Below are positions 35,030-48,100 of a stretch of DNA of 64,000 nucleotides, in pieces. Both the position numbers and the translations under genes were made by a program. Under the pieces are notes generated by a model. It was given only the letters and a program-made list of their open reading frames with translations, did not search any database and was not told the DNA's origin. The stretch spans positions 620,001 through 684,000 of the forward strand of contig JAQOOI010000019.1 of the NCBI GenBank assembly GCA_028554645.1, read 5' to 3'. The number at the start of each line of letters is the position of its first letter. Within the stretch, counting starts at the first letter, position 1. This DNA is from Omphalotus guepiniiformis. Taxonomy: Eukaryota; Basidiomycota; Agaricomycetes; Agaricales; Omphalotaceae.

Positions 35030-36895
35030 TCAACTATTCACTGGATCGTATTCGATCTTTACACCTGCTAGTGCCTCCTTCACGCTACCCATCTGCAAAG
35101 TACCGCCTCGGCTCGTGACACCTCTTCCCTCGGGCTCTACGGGCATCTCACCACGCAAATTCTCATAGAATTCTCTACTCAAACCCGCCTTCTCCCTATC
35201 CTCAGCATTAAACGGGCCTTTAATATCACCCCTCCAACAACTCCTCACTTCCTCTCTAAACGTCTTCACCGGATCGAGATTTCCTTCCTGTTCACAAATC
35301 CAACTAAACCATCGATGTCCCGCAGTGACATGAGTGACTTCATCAGCATGGATGATCTCCATGACTTTCACGCTTTCCATGTCACCGGCCTTTCTGAAAC
35401 GTTCTAGGGTCGCAGGGTTCACGTCGAGGCCTCGAGCTTCGTGTACGAGGTGGATGATGGCGAGTCTGGATCGAAAGGACTTGGAGGTGACGGTGGCTGA
35501 CTCCCATAGTGATGCATGGACGGGCATAGAACCATATGGAGTGGAGGGTGAGATTGCTGCAAGTCGAGATCGAAGTAATGTGCTGATGATAAGTCAGTGA
35601 CCCACGAGTAGCAGAAAAGAAAAACTTTTGACTCACAAATGCTTCGACTCGTCCAAAGCCATCTTGGCGAAATCGGAGAAGAAAGCAGAAGGTAAATCTT
35701 TATGCATAGGACCAAATCTTGCCATAATGTCCCATCTAGAAGGGATATCACCATGATTAATGGCAGGTAACGTGGAAAATCTGTCTTAAACTGACGCAAG
35801 ATCTATCCTACGGGACGTCAAATCAACTCGAATATGTCAAGTGAGAAACCCCACTCACGCCCATTGCTCTATATTCGCCAAAGCATGTAGCATCACCGCT
35901 CTATTCTTCCGTTTCATGACCTTGCCCGGATCGACCGTATTCATTGAGTATTGCGCTTCCCGTGTCGGAGTATCTGGTGGTCGAGGTGCCTGAGACGTTT
36001 TATGGCCTATCGATGTTATCTTGCCTGTCCGAAATGCCTGTACTGCGTACCGCGTGCGCTCCACCTATTGTAAACCCATGTCAGATTCGAACTGCCGTTA
36101 CTGATTTACGAAAGAGGGTAACCTTTAGAGTCGGATTAGGAGTATTCAGAATAAGTACGGCCCATTCCATCAAGGTTTTCGGTGGATCCTTAAGAGGTAC
36201 GACAGGTTCATCAGACTCGTGCGGCGCTATTGCTTGAGGCTGAGCATTGGCTTCTACTGGAGGCGGAGGTGGATCGGCAAACTCTTATACAAACTCAGTC
36301 GAAACTTGATTTCGTACTTCGTACAGAACTTGACATCATACCTTCAGAGACGGGTCGCATTTCAACTACACGCCAATTCGTGCCTCCTCGCGGGGCTTCC
36401 ATGTACACTTGATCGATTCCATCTGCATCGAGTTTGATCTCAACAGAATAGGTGCACGCCTGCAAACCAGTGTCGCTCTTCCCAGTCTTGAGATCGAAAT
36501 CATACCTAAAAAACGTAAGTCAAACCTGAAATCAGCACATCAGCCGGAAACCGGTACCTATGCCACGGACAGACCGCCACAACACTATCCTCATACTCTT
36601 CTATATCAGCATGGGACATTTCGGCTCCCAAATGAGGACATGTAGATTCCATGATATATATCTGTCTGTATGCGGCTTTTGAAGTCCCGGAGCTGTCGGA
36701 ATGGGTATTGAAATTTTCTGTCAACGCAGGTGACAATCGAAAAAGGATAAGTCCATGGTATTTTCCTTCCTCTGAGCGCAGAGTCAAGATGAAGCGGAAA
36801 TGCGTGAGCGTAGCTTCAGCTGAACAGATCCTTGGGGCTCATGAGCAACATGGTGTTTTATAAGACAGAGACGGAACGTACAGGACTTGCGACAT
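35030..36895 (-). CDS. Rieske [2Fe-2S] - DUF455 (ferritin-like) fusion protein (8 exons, 493 aa)
   Basis: Exons on the minus strand: 36895-36882 (14 nt), 36830-36558, 36505-36342, 36283-36123, 36064-35859, 35807-35796 (12 nt), 35735-35637, 35582-35030; phases sum exactly to 494 codons. The N-terminal domain carries the Rieske ligands C69-x-H71 and C92-x-x-H95. After a Pro-rich linker (EFADPPPPP) comes DUF455, a ferritin-like helical domain with candidate metal ligands in DESKHF, HEARGLD and the HADEVTH motif. DUF455 is related to the MiaE-type tRNA hydroxylase fold; the Rieske centre could supply electrons to its metal site in the same polypeptide. No transit peptide is obvious. Its 3' end converges with receptor gene A, 100 bp away. 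Confidence 0.88.
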
Positions 36896-37825
36896 CCCGA
36901 GGGTTTTGGAGGAAACCGCGCCCACCTTTGTTTACTTATGGTTGGCAAGAGCCTTAACGAGACAGAAAGGAACGCGGAACTTTCTTGAATTTCTTCCACC
37001 TTGCCCGCTCACAGGGAAATTGGGGTATGTACCGGCTTCAATTCGCAACGACTCAGAAAACCTTCCAGAGTATCGGGAAACCTGTTTTACAGCTTCGTAT
37101 CAAGCAAGCTCTTCTATCAGAGAGACCTCGCGCATTGTTCGTTCCTTAAGAGTTTCATCTAACATGGTTTAGTTTTTCGGAATACTCCACCTCGAATTGA
37201 TCATCATATCCGCAGAAGTGTCTTCACGGAAACATATACATGTGTACAGTATAGTTGCTGCCTTTGGTATTATCTCATGATGATGGGGGCGCCACATCTG
37301 GTATACACTCTCGCCTTGTGTTACTTTCCGTCGGAGGAAAGTGAGGTGCAAAATTCTCAGCAGCGTTACAGCTTTTGACCTATGAAAACTTTAATCACAT
37401 CACGACTTAATCATTGTATTCACTTATCTGAATGCACAGCACCCGATTTCCAAGAGATCAGCCTCTATCATCCGGGAGCAGTGGAGAGAAGGCGAGAGTA
37501 TGATATTTTCATTCCGTTATAAGGTGTAATTAGGAACAGCTGATGTTCTTCAAAGTTGATATTGCCGCGAGAGCGCGCATACGTTGCATTGGCCAATGAA
37601 AATGGTACACCATATCATACAACGAGGGTGAATACAACTGGGCAGCATCGGGTGTAAAAGCTGTTAAGTCGAAACTTGCCCAGTCTTGCCGATTGAACTT
37701 TTTACTACATTGCAAGTACAGGGCCCCATAGTCAAAGCTGTACATTTTCCAAGCGAGGATATCACAAACTACATACATATATATTTTACAAAACACTATC
37801 ATCCCTAAGCATAAATCGCAATAAA
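36896..37825. other. Intergenic region
   Basis: Promoter side of the Rieske-DUF455 gene and 3' flank of receptor gene B. Open frames at 36906-37172 and 37530-37802 are unsupported. Confidence 0.5.
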
Positions 37826-39728
37826 TTATATCTGTCTCCTGAAGGCATCTTGTTCCTGCTTGAGCATTTCGTCCCTTCTGCGAGTATCAAACGCTGGTGA
37901 TAGTATACCAGACCCCACTGTCTCTCTCGATGTATCATTCCGAGTTTCCATCTCAACATCTGAACTGTTGCGATGTCCAAAAGTATCGCCGTTGGACTTT
38001 CCGATATCTTCTACCGACGCATTTGCACACTTATCATCAGGGGCTTTAAGAGGCGGAGATTGTATCGTAGAGAGTTCAACATGAACCACCAAATTCGACG
38101 ACGTTGGGGCAGCGTAACTTGACGACTTCCGGTGTTTCAGTGATTTTTGCGATGAACTTAGTTGCGACTGGGAACCGTGAACGAGTTGAGATAAGAGTAC
38201 TCTCACTCCACGGACCAAAGCCTTGAAAGAAAGTAAATAAATGATCACGGAACCCAAATTCTGGAATACATACAGGATCAGAGGCGGCTAGAAGGGCATA
38301 TACTACGGCACGACCGCCGTACAAGAAATCACCTATGTAGAAACGAAATACGTAAGTACTCTTTGCATTTGAATAGATCATATGGTTCAAGACTTACTGA
38401 GAAGAAGGATGTTGTAGTCCTTTGGAGTACGTGTGAGACTACGGCAACGAAATATGTATAAATACCAAGAACAACTTACGGTTTCGTTGTGTATGCCGTC
38501 AGCTGCGGTCGCATGGATCACACACATGATGCTCAGTAGATTCACGCAACAAGACGCTAATGGGTAAAGTGCTAGTCCGAAGTGAGCGAGGCCTGCTGGA
38601 TTCATTGGAGAGAAAAGGGCGTACCAACACGCAGAATAATTCGTCTATAGTTATTCGCATGAACGACTTGTGGAGCGCTTGAGGAGATAGCTCGCGAAAA
38701 GGACTGAGTCGAAACAAAGACTCTTCGGATCCGCACCTTGTGAGAACCGATAGAAATGTCAGCTGAACGTTCTATCAGGACGAAAGAAGTGGGCTTACGG
38801 AGTGCTTCAACATGAAGACCATCACGGTTGCAGAGCATACGATCTCTCCGATGACCGTCAATGCAGTCCATATCAACTGTGTCATCACCTAGTAGAAGTT
38901 GAATAAGTGGGGGATACAGATAGAGCAAGTTCTGTGTTAGTTTTCACCTGCCAAATCAAACGTTGCTTTTGATTGTCGTTGGTATACCAGCAGTCTTGCA
39001 CGAGCGGATCCCAGCTGCGATCAACTTGAACGTGAGCGCATGAAATACTATAGATAGATCATGCTTGCCCATATTGCCCTGCAGCGTATGGTGGTACCGT
39101 CAGGATGATAGCCATGAATGCAGACACGACGAGATATAGTCTTTCCATTCTTTGCCCGTTGATTCCATGGACCACAACCAGTCTATTCCGAAGTCAGATA
39201 TATATTTATGTGACAGCTGAATTGTCTCCTCACTGAAGATTCAGTGCGATACTGAATAACAGGAAACTTGAGAATTCCAAAGTCAACTAGACAAAGTCAT
39301 ACTGTTAGCCGAAAAACATATCAACATGGATTCACGATGCTTACCTGCAATATAAAAACCGAGAAACCGCAGAGAAAGCCGGGACTGAATAGCGAGCCTC
39401 CAACCGCACTCGCGATGCCAAAGAACATGCTGTGTGATATGCATGAGCAAATACCAAAGCATTAAGCAGATATTTCGATTCACTTCGTAAACAGCGCATA
39501 GACCACAATGCGAAAACTAACGCGATCCAAATGAACACGCGATTTGGGATGACTCCACACTGCTGCGATAACCAGAAGAACGAGAAAGCAGAGACCAGCT
39601 CCCACACCCGAAGTCACAGCCCATAGCTGGTTCCTACGCAACAATTGACTGTGAGACTACGAGTGTTTTCATGTGAGAGATAACGCCTACGAGACTGTGG
39701 CCATATGTGAAGTGAACACGAACGCCAT
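37826..39728 (-). CDS. Seven-helix receptor-like protein, copy B
   Basis: Paralogue of 33006-34929 in opposite orientation with the same exon boundaries: 39728-39691, 39633-39484, 39429-39345 and onward to the stop at 37826. It begins MAFVFTSHMATVS and ends LKQEQDAFRRQI. Intron 5 begins with GC (GCAAGC, donor at 39068) and ends in CAG, giving QYG-WDPLVQDCWY. The remaining junctions are GT-AG and the frame is intact, so this copy looks functional. Seven hydrophobic segments and a Ser/Thr-rich cytosolic tail of ~130 residues suggest a G-protein-coupled receptor; ligand unknown. Confidence 0.8.
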
Positions 39729-41040
39729 CCTCTGTCGGTCAAGAGTGAGCAAAGCTCGGGTTTGATGGAGATAAAGACGATTTTGTACAAGACGATTCGG
39801 CTACAGCGTAAGTTATATAACGCCCCATTGGCACTGAATATATCTTGTATGTAACTTGAAATAATGGCCTGCATACATTCAGCAAAGATGGTGCATCATG
39901 GTGATGATCAAACTTTCCTAACCTTATATCTGCTAAATCGAGAACACTCCAATATTCATTTGAAACGAAGCACATACGTACTCCGATACTTCTTTGGTTA
40001 GAACCAATGCGCATTGTCTCCACGAATTCAAACGACATATGATCATCTGCGGTAACCGGCGACTCCCGAGCGGCCTGAACAGTGCCTTTGCAGTCATGTA
40101 GCCAGGCTGATTATAGGGTGTGGCTCCTGCCGTATTACTGTAACACTGGATTCGCCATGATACTGGTAGAAAGGAAACGGATTGCAGTCAGAGGATGAAC
40201 TGGAACAATTGTTGGAGCTTGCCTAGATCTCTCCAGGTTGAACATGAACGATAGATAATTCATAGAAAGCGATGACAGCTGTACAGTCTGCAGTTCTCCC
40301 ATAGTCCTCCTCGCTGCCTCAGATAGAATTGAGTCGGAGTCCGAAACGAAGACGATTCCCGTCACGTGAGCGTACTACCTTCCCACCATGAGGTGAGAAC
40401 CTCAGTAAAAACAGGTAAAGAACTCAGGTACATCCCATTGCCAATAACACTGACTAATTACCTTGCTCATAAGCATTTGGTATTGTGCTTATCATATGAA
40501 GGGACTGGCATTTTACGATACTTTTATTACCTACATAACAGTCCGGTTCGTCGAGGTCGATTATCTACCTTAGTCTCTCGTAGACGTAGACGAATATCAA
40601 CATTGAAAACATTGAAAACATTTGGTTAATTGAGAAACGAGTCGACCATCATCACTATTCAATATTCAATGGTAGAGAAGGTGAGCCCATTGAAGACAGT
40701 TTTTCACCGAGTTACACTGACTGATATATAGGACGGGTTCTGGGACGCTTTTTATACTGTGCCTGTTCCCATCAGTCAGAAAAAACTCCACATATGGAGA
40801 TCAAGGTTACGAGAGTGGCGTCAGATGGCGCGAGAAGTATAAAAATCACATCAGTCGGGCGCAGTGGATACTTTTATCGCTCTCTTTCCTCACTTGAGGG
40901 TATGGGCCAAGACTGGCATGTACGAATCCTACCCGTCTGACATAACGCGAATTCGTTCCCTTGTTGCGCTGTTACAAGTCACGCTTACGATATACTTTCT
41001 TCACGTTCTCTCGCATGTACTAGAACGCACGTATATGACA
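39729..41040. other. Intergenic region
   Basis: Promoter side of receptor gene B, then unassigned DNA. Frames at 40135-40365, 40366-40629 and 40864-41058 show no recognisable product. The 3' end of the Helitron may lie in here but I found no convincing CTRR-plus-hairpin terminus. Confidence 0.4.
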
Positions 41041-41059
41041 GAGCACGCAGACGTCTGAC

Positions 41060-41250
41060 CTTGTTGACGCAAATTCAAGCCACGCACATCAAGACTACCG
41101 TTGTAATTCACGTTCGCTGGCCCTCTTACACCGTCGTAGAACCAGATGTCACCAACAATGCGAAAAAATGGCCATTGAAATAACGAATTCTACATTTCAT
41201 CTCGAACTCGTAATTGCTGAAAGCGACGTGTAAACTATGCAAGTTAGTGA
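41060..41250 (-). pseudogene. Remnant of a Helitron C-terminal protease-like domain
   Basis: On the minus strand the segment reads IRYFNGHFF, then after a 1-nt shift at a T6 run, RIVGDIWFYDGV. This matches the block GVIYYGDYHYTARF...HTWFYDG at the end of the adjacent Helitron protein: same order of aromatic residues, the catalytic-type His and the WFYDG motif. A single-nucleotide indel would restore one frame. It appears to be a decayed copy of the same type of domain, not a direct duplicate, because the residues differ widely. Confidence 0.5.
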
Positions 41251-41376
41251 GTAAGTGCCTTCGAAAATCAAAGTACACTGATCTACCGTAGGGCAACTCT
41301 TTTCACAGAGCTAATTCTGGTGATTTCTGGTGAGCACACCTCGCGGGCATTCTTGAAAAACAGACCAACTTACCTT

Positions 41377-41847
41377 TTATCGTGTTTCAGATATGCTACT
41401 AGCACCCACGACTCGACGTTCCGTCTCATCGTTGTGAATAGGATTCTCTCCGGGGTTTGCTCTCGGTTCGCACGTATGGTCGAGAATGAGGTGGGCGAGG
41501 CGTGTATACGCGATTTCGTTCCAAGTTAACGACGTCGAAGACGCGGTGTGACCAGAAGACTGCTTTGGCTCATGCGTTTTTTCCGTCTCGCGAGGACTCT
41601 GAAGAGAATTCTCTCCGGGGTCTGGTCTCGCTTCAGGCGTCTGGTCGTGAATGAGGTGGGCGACGCGTGCATATGCGATTTCATTCCAAGTTAACAACGT
41701 CGACGACGTGGCGTGTCGTGCCTCAGGCGTTTTTTCTGTCTCGCGAGGACTCGTATTATTCGCGGCAGGAGTAACTAGGTGTTCAAGGCTCAAAGCTGTC
41801 AACGGGTTCTTCGACATGGCAGATGCGGAAAGATGGCGAGAAAGCAC
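41377..41847 (-). CDS. Small protein with internal ~50-residue tandem repeat
   Basis: The frame encodes two copies of a module, each containing SPRETEKT and, further on, LTWNEIAYxRxAHLIxD and P-x-x-N/D-P-GEN. The DNA repeat runs 41443-~41752 with a period of ~165 bp. The best start is the internal Met of MSKNPLTALS at about 41817. Its 3' side leads into the protease-like remnant at 41060-41250 on the same strand, so the two may be pieces of one decayed gene. No known domain is recognised. Confidence 0.45.
   Translation of the reverse strand: MLSRHLSASAMSKNPLTALSLEHLVTPAANNTSPRETEKTPEARHATSSTLLTWNEIAYARVAHLIHDQTPEARPDPGENSLQSPRETEKTHEPKQSSGHTASSTSLTWNEIAYTRLAHLILDHTCEPRANPGENPIHNDETERRVVGASSISETR
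41443..41752. repeat. Direct repeat, period ~165 bp
   Basis: Two copies beginning ATTCTCTCCGGGG (41443 and 41608) and both ending in a CGTTTTTTC-containing segment followed by TCTCGCGAGGACT; they encode the duplicated module of the 41377-41847 frame. Confidence 0.75.
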
Positions 41848-42137
41848 GAAATGTACTTACTTATACAAGGGGAGGTGATATCTGTGAATATTGTGAATTC
41901 CGTGAAAGTTGGCTATGTATGTTTTGTCAATTTCTGAATCTGTCATATTTGTGCTTGCTTTTAGTTGCAGGAAATTCATGGACCCGCCCTTGGAAGACCC
42001 CCCGTGACTTACACCATGTCTGTCTACGATGAATGAGATGAAGCGCGTGCTGTAGGGATGGGACCCAGACAAGCCTACACAAAGCTCATGCCGGGGGATG
42101 AGAACCTCGAGACGAAGGTAGCCGCGTAAATTATCTT

Positions 42138-45100
42138 CTACCTAGTTCTGACATAAATTGCAGCTGTTGCCCTTCGTCCTCTACATAACGTCATGTCCAG
42201 CTCGTCCGACCAGGTCTCGAAGGTCGGCCTACCCCCGTTCTGAAGTCCGTCGTAAAACCAGGTGTGTCTGCTTTCAGTGATGAACCGCGCTGTATAGTGG
42301 TAATCCCCATAATAAATGACGCCGTACAGGAAAAATATCTGCTCATCCCCGTGTATTTCTGTCGTAATGACACGGTCAATGCACATGTTCGTTACAGGGT
42401 CAAAGTTCATGACAAGCAACTCGGGAACGTGAACCATGGCAAAGGAAAACTGACAGCGCTCTCCACAGCGTTCACACCTCCACGCAGTCCGTTCAGGCGG
42501 AAGTTCAGTCACCCAAGCTGTCGTCGAAGGAATATCGATCGCGCGGTGCTCCAGCACAGCGGTACAGGAATCTCGCGTAGCAGAGGGTAAAGGTTGCGTC
42601 GAGAGGTGTAGCGAAGGACATGTTATGCTAGCGCGGACAATGACTTTGGATGACCGCAGAAGCCGTTGCAGTAGCTCGGTGAGTGAGGTGAGGTTACCAT
42701 ACCCAAAGATAGTCGGGCTCTCTTGTGCGAGCTCCTGACGCAGGTTTTCTCGAACGTCTTTTAAGGTGTTTTCGTTGTCGGAAATTCGTCCAAACCCAAT
42801 GGCAACAGTTTCCAACGCAGTGTGGCCCATCTCACCGAAGTAACTCTGCCAACGTACAACGTCCGTCTTCCATACGTTGTGAAGGATACACAGGAAAGCA
42901 TCGTAGGCGCAGCTGTTGCGATACCACTCCAAGGCCAACGGTAACGAGTGGGCTGAAGTGCCCGTACGAGTTGACTCGTTACTTGTGCGTCGACGTCGCG
43001 ACGCGTTAGATCGTGTACTCGAGACGTGGCCTTTTGTCTTTGACAATGACGACGGCTTTCGTGGGCCGCCAAGCCCGTAAAGGGACGCTAGTTTCTGCTT
43101 CTTCGCATAAGGAGGCTCGTACCCTTCATCTTCAGCCTTTCGCTTGTTGCATTTGTACGCAGCATCGGTACATGTGGCCTCGCTTTCATATTGTGCGGTG
43201 CCGAATGGGAGCTCGCCTGAATGGACTGCAGTGGCAGCGGTAGCTCCTGGCGTTCCTCCGTCGCGAGCCGAGTCTATAACTTCTTTCAACCTTTTGAAGG
43301 TTTTCTTGTCGACAATAGACCACAATTCGTCCTCTTCTGTGTCAAGGAGGTATGGATCTCGCGAACTCCACCTAACTGCAGGATGAATGTCTTTGGGAAC
43401 ATAACTCGACCCTTTCCATGCTCTGAAGGTAGTGACCAAATCTTTTCGGCGCGAACCTGTGACTGAAGAGTTTAGCTTTCCGTTGTACTTCAGCTTGTTT
43501 ATCTCGTCAAGCAGCTCTAACTCACGGAACTCCCTTCGAAGTGCACCGCTAGCACCGCCCGTGATGTTTTTTGAGCTAAACTCACGGAGTATGATAGTTG
43601 CGTCTGCCGACGTGCTTCTAGATAGGGCGGTGTAGAACGCCTGGTGAGTGCGACAGTTGTTGAGGTCAACTGCGTTCGGTGTCAGACTTTGTCCTTGGGA
43701 TGCATGTGTTGTCATGGAAAATCCAGGCAAGACATCGACTTGCTCGCGACTAATATAGAGCTTTGTATCATCAGGAAGATACACGTATCCAGACGCTTTG
43801 CGACGCGTGAGTGGTACAACGTTGAGAGGGAGTCCGTCAAATTGTACAGGAGATGGAGGATTGGTAAGTGATACAAATAGGACATCCAAAACTTGCTGAC
43901 CCCAGTGACCAACAGAGGCTGACCACCCGTACACAACTCCTCTTTGCCCTTTCGTGATGGAGAGCTCAGTGGCAGCATTGTGACGAATGATCACAGGCAT
44001 GCCGACGCAGAGCGAAAGTTTTGCGGGGGAATGATTCTCGTGCATCGCAGGCGGAAGTGACCATAGAAGCTGCTGGAGACCTTCGTTAATGAAGTGGTAC
44101 TTTGCAGCTTTCCTACGCTTACCGGAAGACTGCAGGTCATCCTTGTCAGTGACAGAGTCCTCGCAATAAAAATGTACAAGTTCCTGATTAGTGTCTTGTG
44201 CGAAACGGAGGCATCCCTGCTCGTTAATTTCGTCTTTGTGGAGATTCTCTGCAGTGATGATAGCTGCATTCCTGAAGCAGGGATCACCGATATTATTTCT
44301 CCCCTGTTGATTGGAAGAAACAAGTGTTTCGAGGAACGTGATATCTTCTGGCGTACATGCTCTGTAACGCATGTTATCCAATGCTTTTCTGAGCTTTAGA
44401 TCCTTTTCAGTAGAGGACTTAAGTCGCATGTTCTGCCGAAGTATAACGACCGTGGTGAAGTGATGCCACAAAGACTTTTCTATGGCGGCTTGCTGGTTCT
44501 TGAGCGAAGTATGAATGCTACCAATTTTCCGACCATACAGTGACGAACTTTCTCCGCCAATCACTGGTGGTAGCTGAGCAAAATCACCTGCGACAATCAT
44601 GTTTACCCCGCCGAACGAAACGTCGGGTTTACCCTTGACTCTTGCTAACTTTTCACTAATCTTGTACATGTCAACAGCTGATAGCATAGAAATTTCATCG
44701 AGAAAGAGATAATCGACGCCTTCAAGGCGTGTATAAACCTGATTGAGAGTTGTTGCGGTGGCTTCTTCTTGCCTTGCATTGATTCCGAGCAAGTAATGAT
44801 ACGTTGAACCGCCGAGCAAAGCAGCGGCGTTCCCAGTGGGTGCAACGATAACGATACGGTGCCTTTGTTCCCTGCGACCGAAAAAATCGAGCAACGCGTG
44901 CAATACTCTTGATTTACCAGTGCCACCCATACCGCCAATGTACATCTGTAGAGGTTGCTGTGATACACCAATCGAATGGTTAGCTACAATTCTGAAAGCG
45001 CGCTCCTGCTCTTCATTTAAAGTAGAACTATCAACGACACTCGTAATTAGAGACCCAGTATCTGCAAACTCACACCCAAGCTTCTCGAAATAAGATCTGT

Positions 45101-48100
45101 CACATATCTCGACCCTGTTCGGTTTCAATGTGTGAGCAGTCTGAACTCCATCGCTATTGCCAGCGTCTGGAAGTGGCGGTGGTATTCTCCGGGATTGTAG
45201 TTCACGATCTCGTAGCATCTTCGTGTGCAAAGCCCATTGGTTACCGCTCATGGCAGGGACAGAAGGTAAGTCGAACATACCGTTCACGGGGGAGGCACAC
45301 TGTGACAACCAACCAATACTATGCAAAAGCCTGCGAACATCAGCCCTTTGATTCAGCATCTGTGCATACTTCGATCCAGAGCGGATGCCTGTTGCAGGGT
45401 CAAACAGAACGACTGTCTCTGCGTCAAGTGTCGCGTCGTCGACCGAGTCGTTGGCAACGAAATCATCATTTGACGCCTGAAGCACCTGTAGCATCTGTCC
45501 ATCCCAAGAGTCAACTAATGCGCTGGTCCCGGTGGCAGCTTTGAGCTGTGCACGGAAATCGTCTCTCGCATCCAGGCATTCATATCGAATATTGAAATAT
45601 TTCATGTAAAGCAAGTGCTCGGGGTGGAACGTATAACCTTGAAATGCCTGATGCCAAGTCTCCTGGGGGCCCTTTAGAGTTTCGCCTGTCCTCCATGGTC
45701 GAAACAGCGTCAACATAGCACAGCAGTAATATTCCCTGTCGCCAAGATCTGATCGAGGTAGAGAACCACCTAGGAAGTTGGGAACAGTGCGTTTCCAGTC
45801 TCTTCGTTCCGCAACACGATGCGTGCTGTACAGAGGGTGGTTGGTAGCGAATAAAGCACCGCGTTCGGAGTCACGGATACCACGGCCCGGGTTCTTACTC
45901 TGAGGGAGGTTTATATCCGAGTCTTTCCCATGTAGGCAAGCTCTATCAAGAAAGGTCTCCAACACCGAGTTTTCGTCTCCGTCGAGCGGAAGACTGGGGT
46001 ACGTGTCGTCCTCTTCATCATCAGTAAACGTGTGCTCAGTCTTAGTCGTTCCATTTCTCCGCTTTCCTCGCTTCTCGCGATAGAACCTTCGGACCCAATC
46101 ATATAGGGAGTAATGCTCATGATCAACAGGACGGCAGGTATAGTCGTACGCTGAAGAGAGGCCAATAAACTTTCCTTGCTGTTTCACCAATACAACCTTG
46201 TCTTCAGCCGCGTTCTCTTCTGGATACCAAAATCTGCGAGCTTCTCTCACAAATGATTTCCAGTAGAAAGGAACAAATTGATGGTCGGTGTAGTGGTCTG
46301 GTCGTTGCATAAGGTAGTGGGAAATCATGGGAGCACCAAGTTCAAGTTTCGTGGATAACAAATTCACGATTTTCGTCATTAGGCTTCTTGATTTCTCCGT
46401 AGCTTTGAAGGGACCGTCCAGGATCTCCGTGTTGTTCTCAAAGACGGACCGAATAACATCAAATACAACGTGAGTCTTCAACCCACATTTTGTAATATAA
46501 TCTGAGACATAGATCACAACAGCTTTGATTGCAGTCCCAGACAACAAGCACGTCACGTCTGTATTTGACCTAAAGAGATAACTCAACGGGGGACAAACGT
46601 CGTTCATCCACGGCTCCGTTTTCTTTAAGTGCACGATGCCACTATCTTGTTCCACATATGAACTGGGAACAATTGCGCGAGGAAAACGTGCCTTACATTT
46701 CTTCCACACATTGTTAAGGCAGGACGTCGCAAAATTTTTCTTATTCGGGGTTCCGTCCTTGTTGAGACCTCTGGTGCAGTCATGCAAGTTAGATTTCGAC
46801 AGTATATCATCGACGGTGAACGTATATTGCCTGCGCCAATCAGCGTATTCGGCACAACGCGAGCATCCTGGTACCGCGCACGAGCAAGAAGGCGGGGGTG
46901 GAATTGGGAGTGTTTCAATTGGGTTGCTGTATTCAGAGTGAGCGGAAGCCTCGTTCACATTTTCAAACACTTCTGACTTAGTGCCGTTTACAAATTCCCC
47001 GACTCGAACACTTTCGAGGTACGCTATCAACCGGCGCTTGAAGTCGGAGGCAGGATCAAGCAAGCGATCTCGTATCTCCTGCGGCGTGAGCGCACTCATG
47101 ATCCACAGCATCAGATGTAAATGCAAGGTAAGTCTCCCTTGCTGCTCGCCTGTTCCGTAAAAGGCAGATGTCTCACCGAACACACCAGGATGGTCCGAGT
47201 CGACACCAAGGATGTGTTTTATGAACATTGTCACCATAAGATGAAAGAAGGTGCTACCAGCGACTGGATTCGAAGCAAGGAGATGACGACGTGCATTCCA
47301 GTCAGGGATCTCTAGAGTAAACTTCTCCTTTGAGCCTGCGTAATACATACAAATTGGACTACTGACATCTGCGATTGCAAGTGTGATGTACCATGTGGGA
47401 GCACCCTTGTGTGCTATCAACGACCATATTTCATTCCTCATGTACTTCTTGCTTGTCATTGAGCCCGGAACTTTGCCTGCAACATGATCTAGGTCCTTCA
47501 TTAAATCGAAGCATGCCTGCTCAGAGTCAGAAGCAGGTTGTACATGTTCGCCATTACGCATACGAGTTGACAGGGCTTTGAGTGTGCCAATATCAAGGTT
47601 CATCATGCGTTCAGATATCTGAGTAAATTGTTTCTTCTCTGTCATAAGCCAGCCTTGTGTTGCGGCAGTTTTCATCTGCATGTGGCTAAACGCGACAAGC
47701 ATGAACGTAGGATCAGTCTGGAATCTTTTGTCGTGATAGTGAAGGAGGTAGCTCGCATGAGCTTCAAAACTAAGGCTCGTTGAGCCAAGTGAACCTACTC
47801 CATACGGAAAGAGCCAAGGGAACATACGAGCGTATAAACCAGGATTGTTCCATAAAGACGCCGGGGAGGAATTGTTGGAGACTCGCAGAAAAGCACCGCC
47901 AGTTTCAAGGTGCGCCATCGCCTGGCTTTTTAGTGCATCCACCGACATCGTTTCCAGGTCTTTTCCGACAAGGCCATGAACTATGATCGGACATTGGCCC
48001 TCTTCAGTGCCGTCTTCATCGCCTGCATCGAAAACGCTGACGCCTTCAGGCACCTTCGTGGTGTGTCCCTTGACATACTCGACAGCCACTGCCGGTATAT

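Noticed and set aside
40600..42137. Helitron 3' terminus (CTRR with hairpin)
   Set aside because: Several CTRR-like tetramers exist but none has a convincing hairpin at the right distance.
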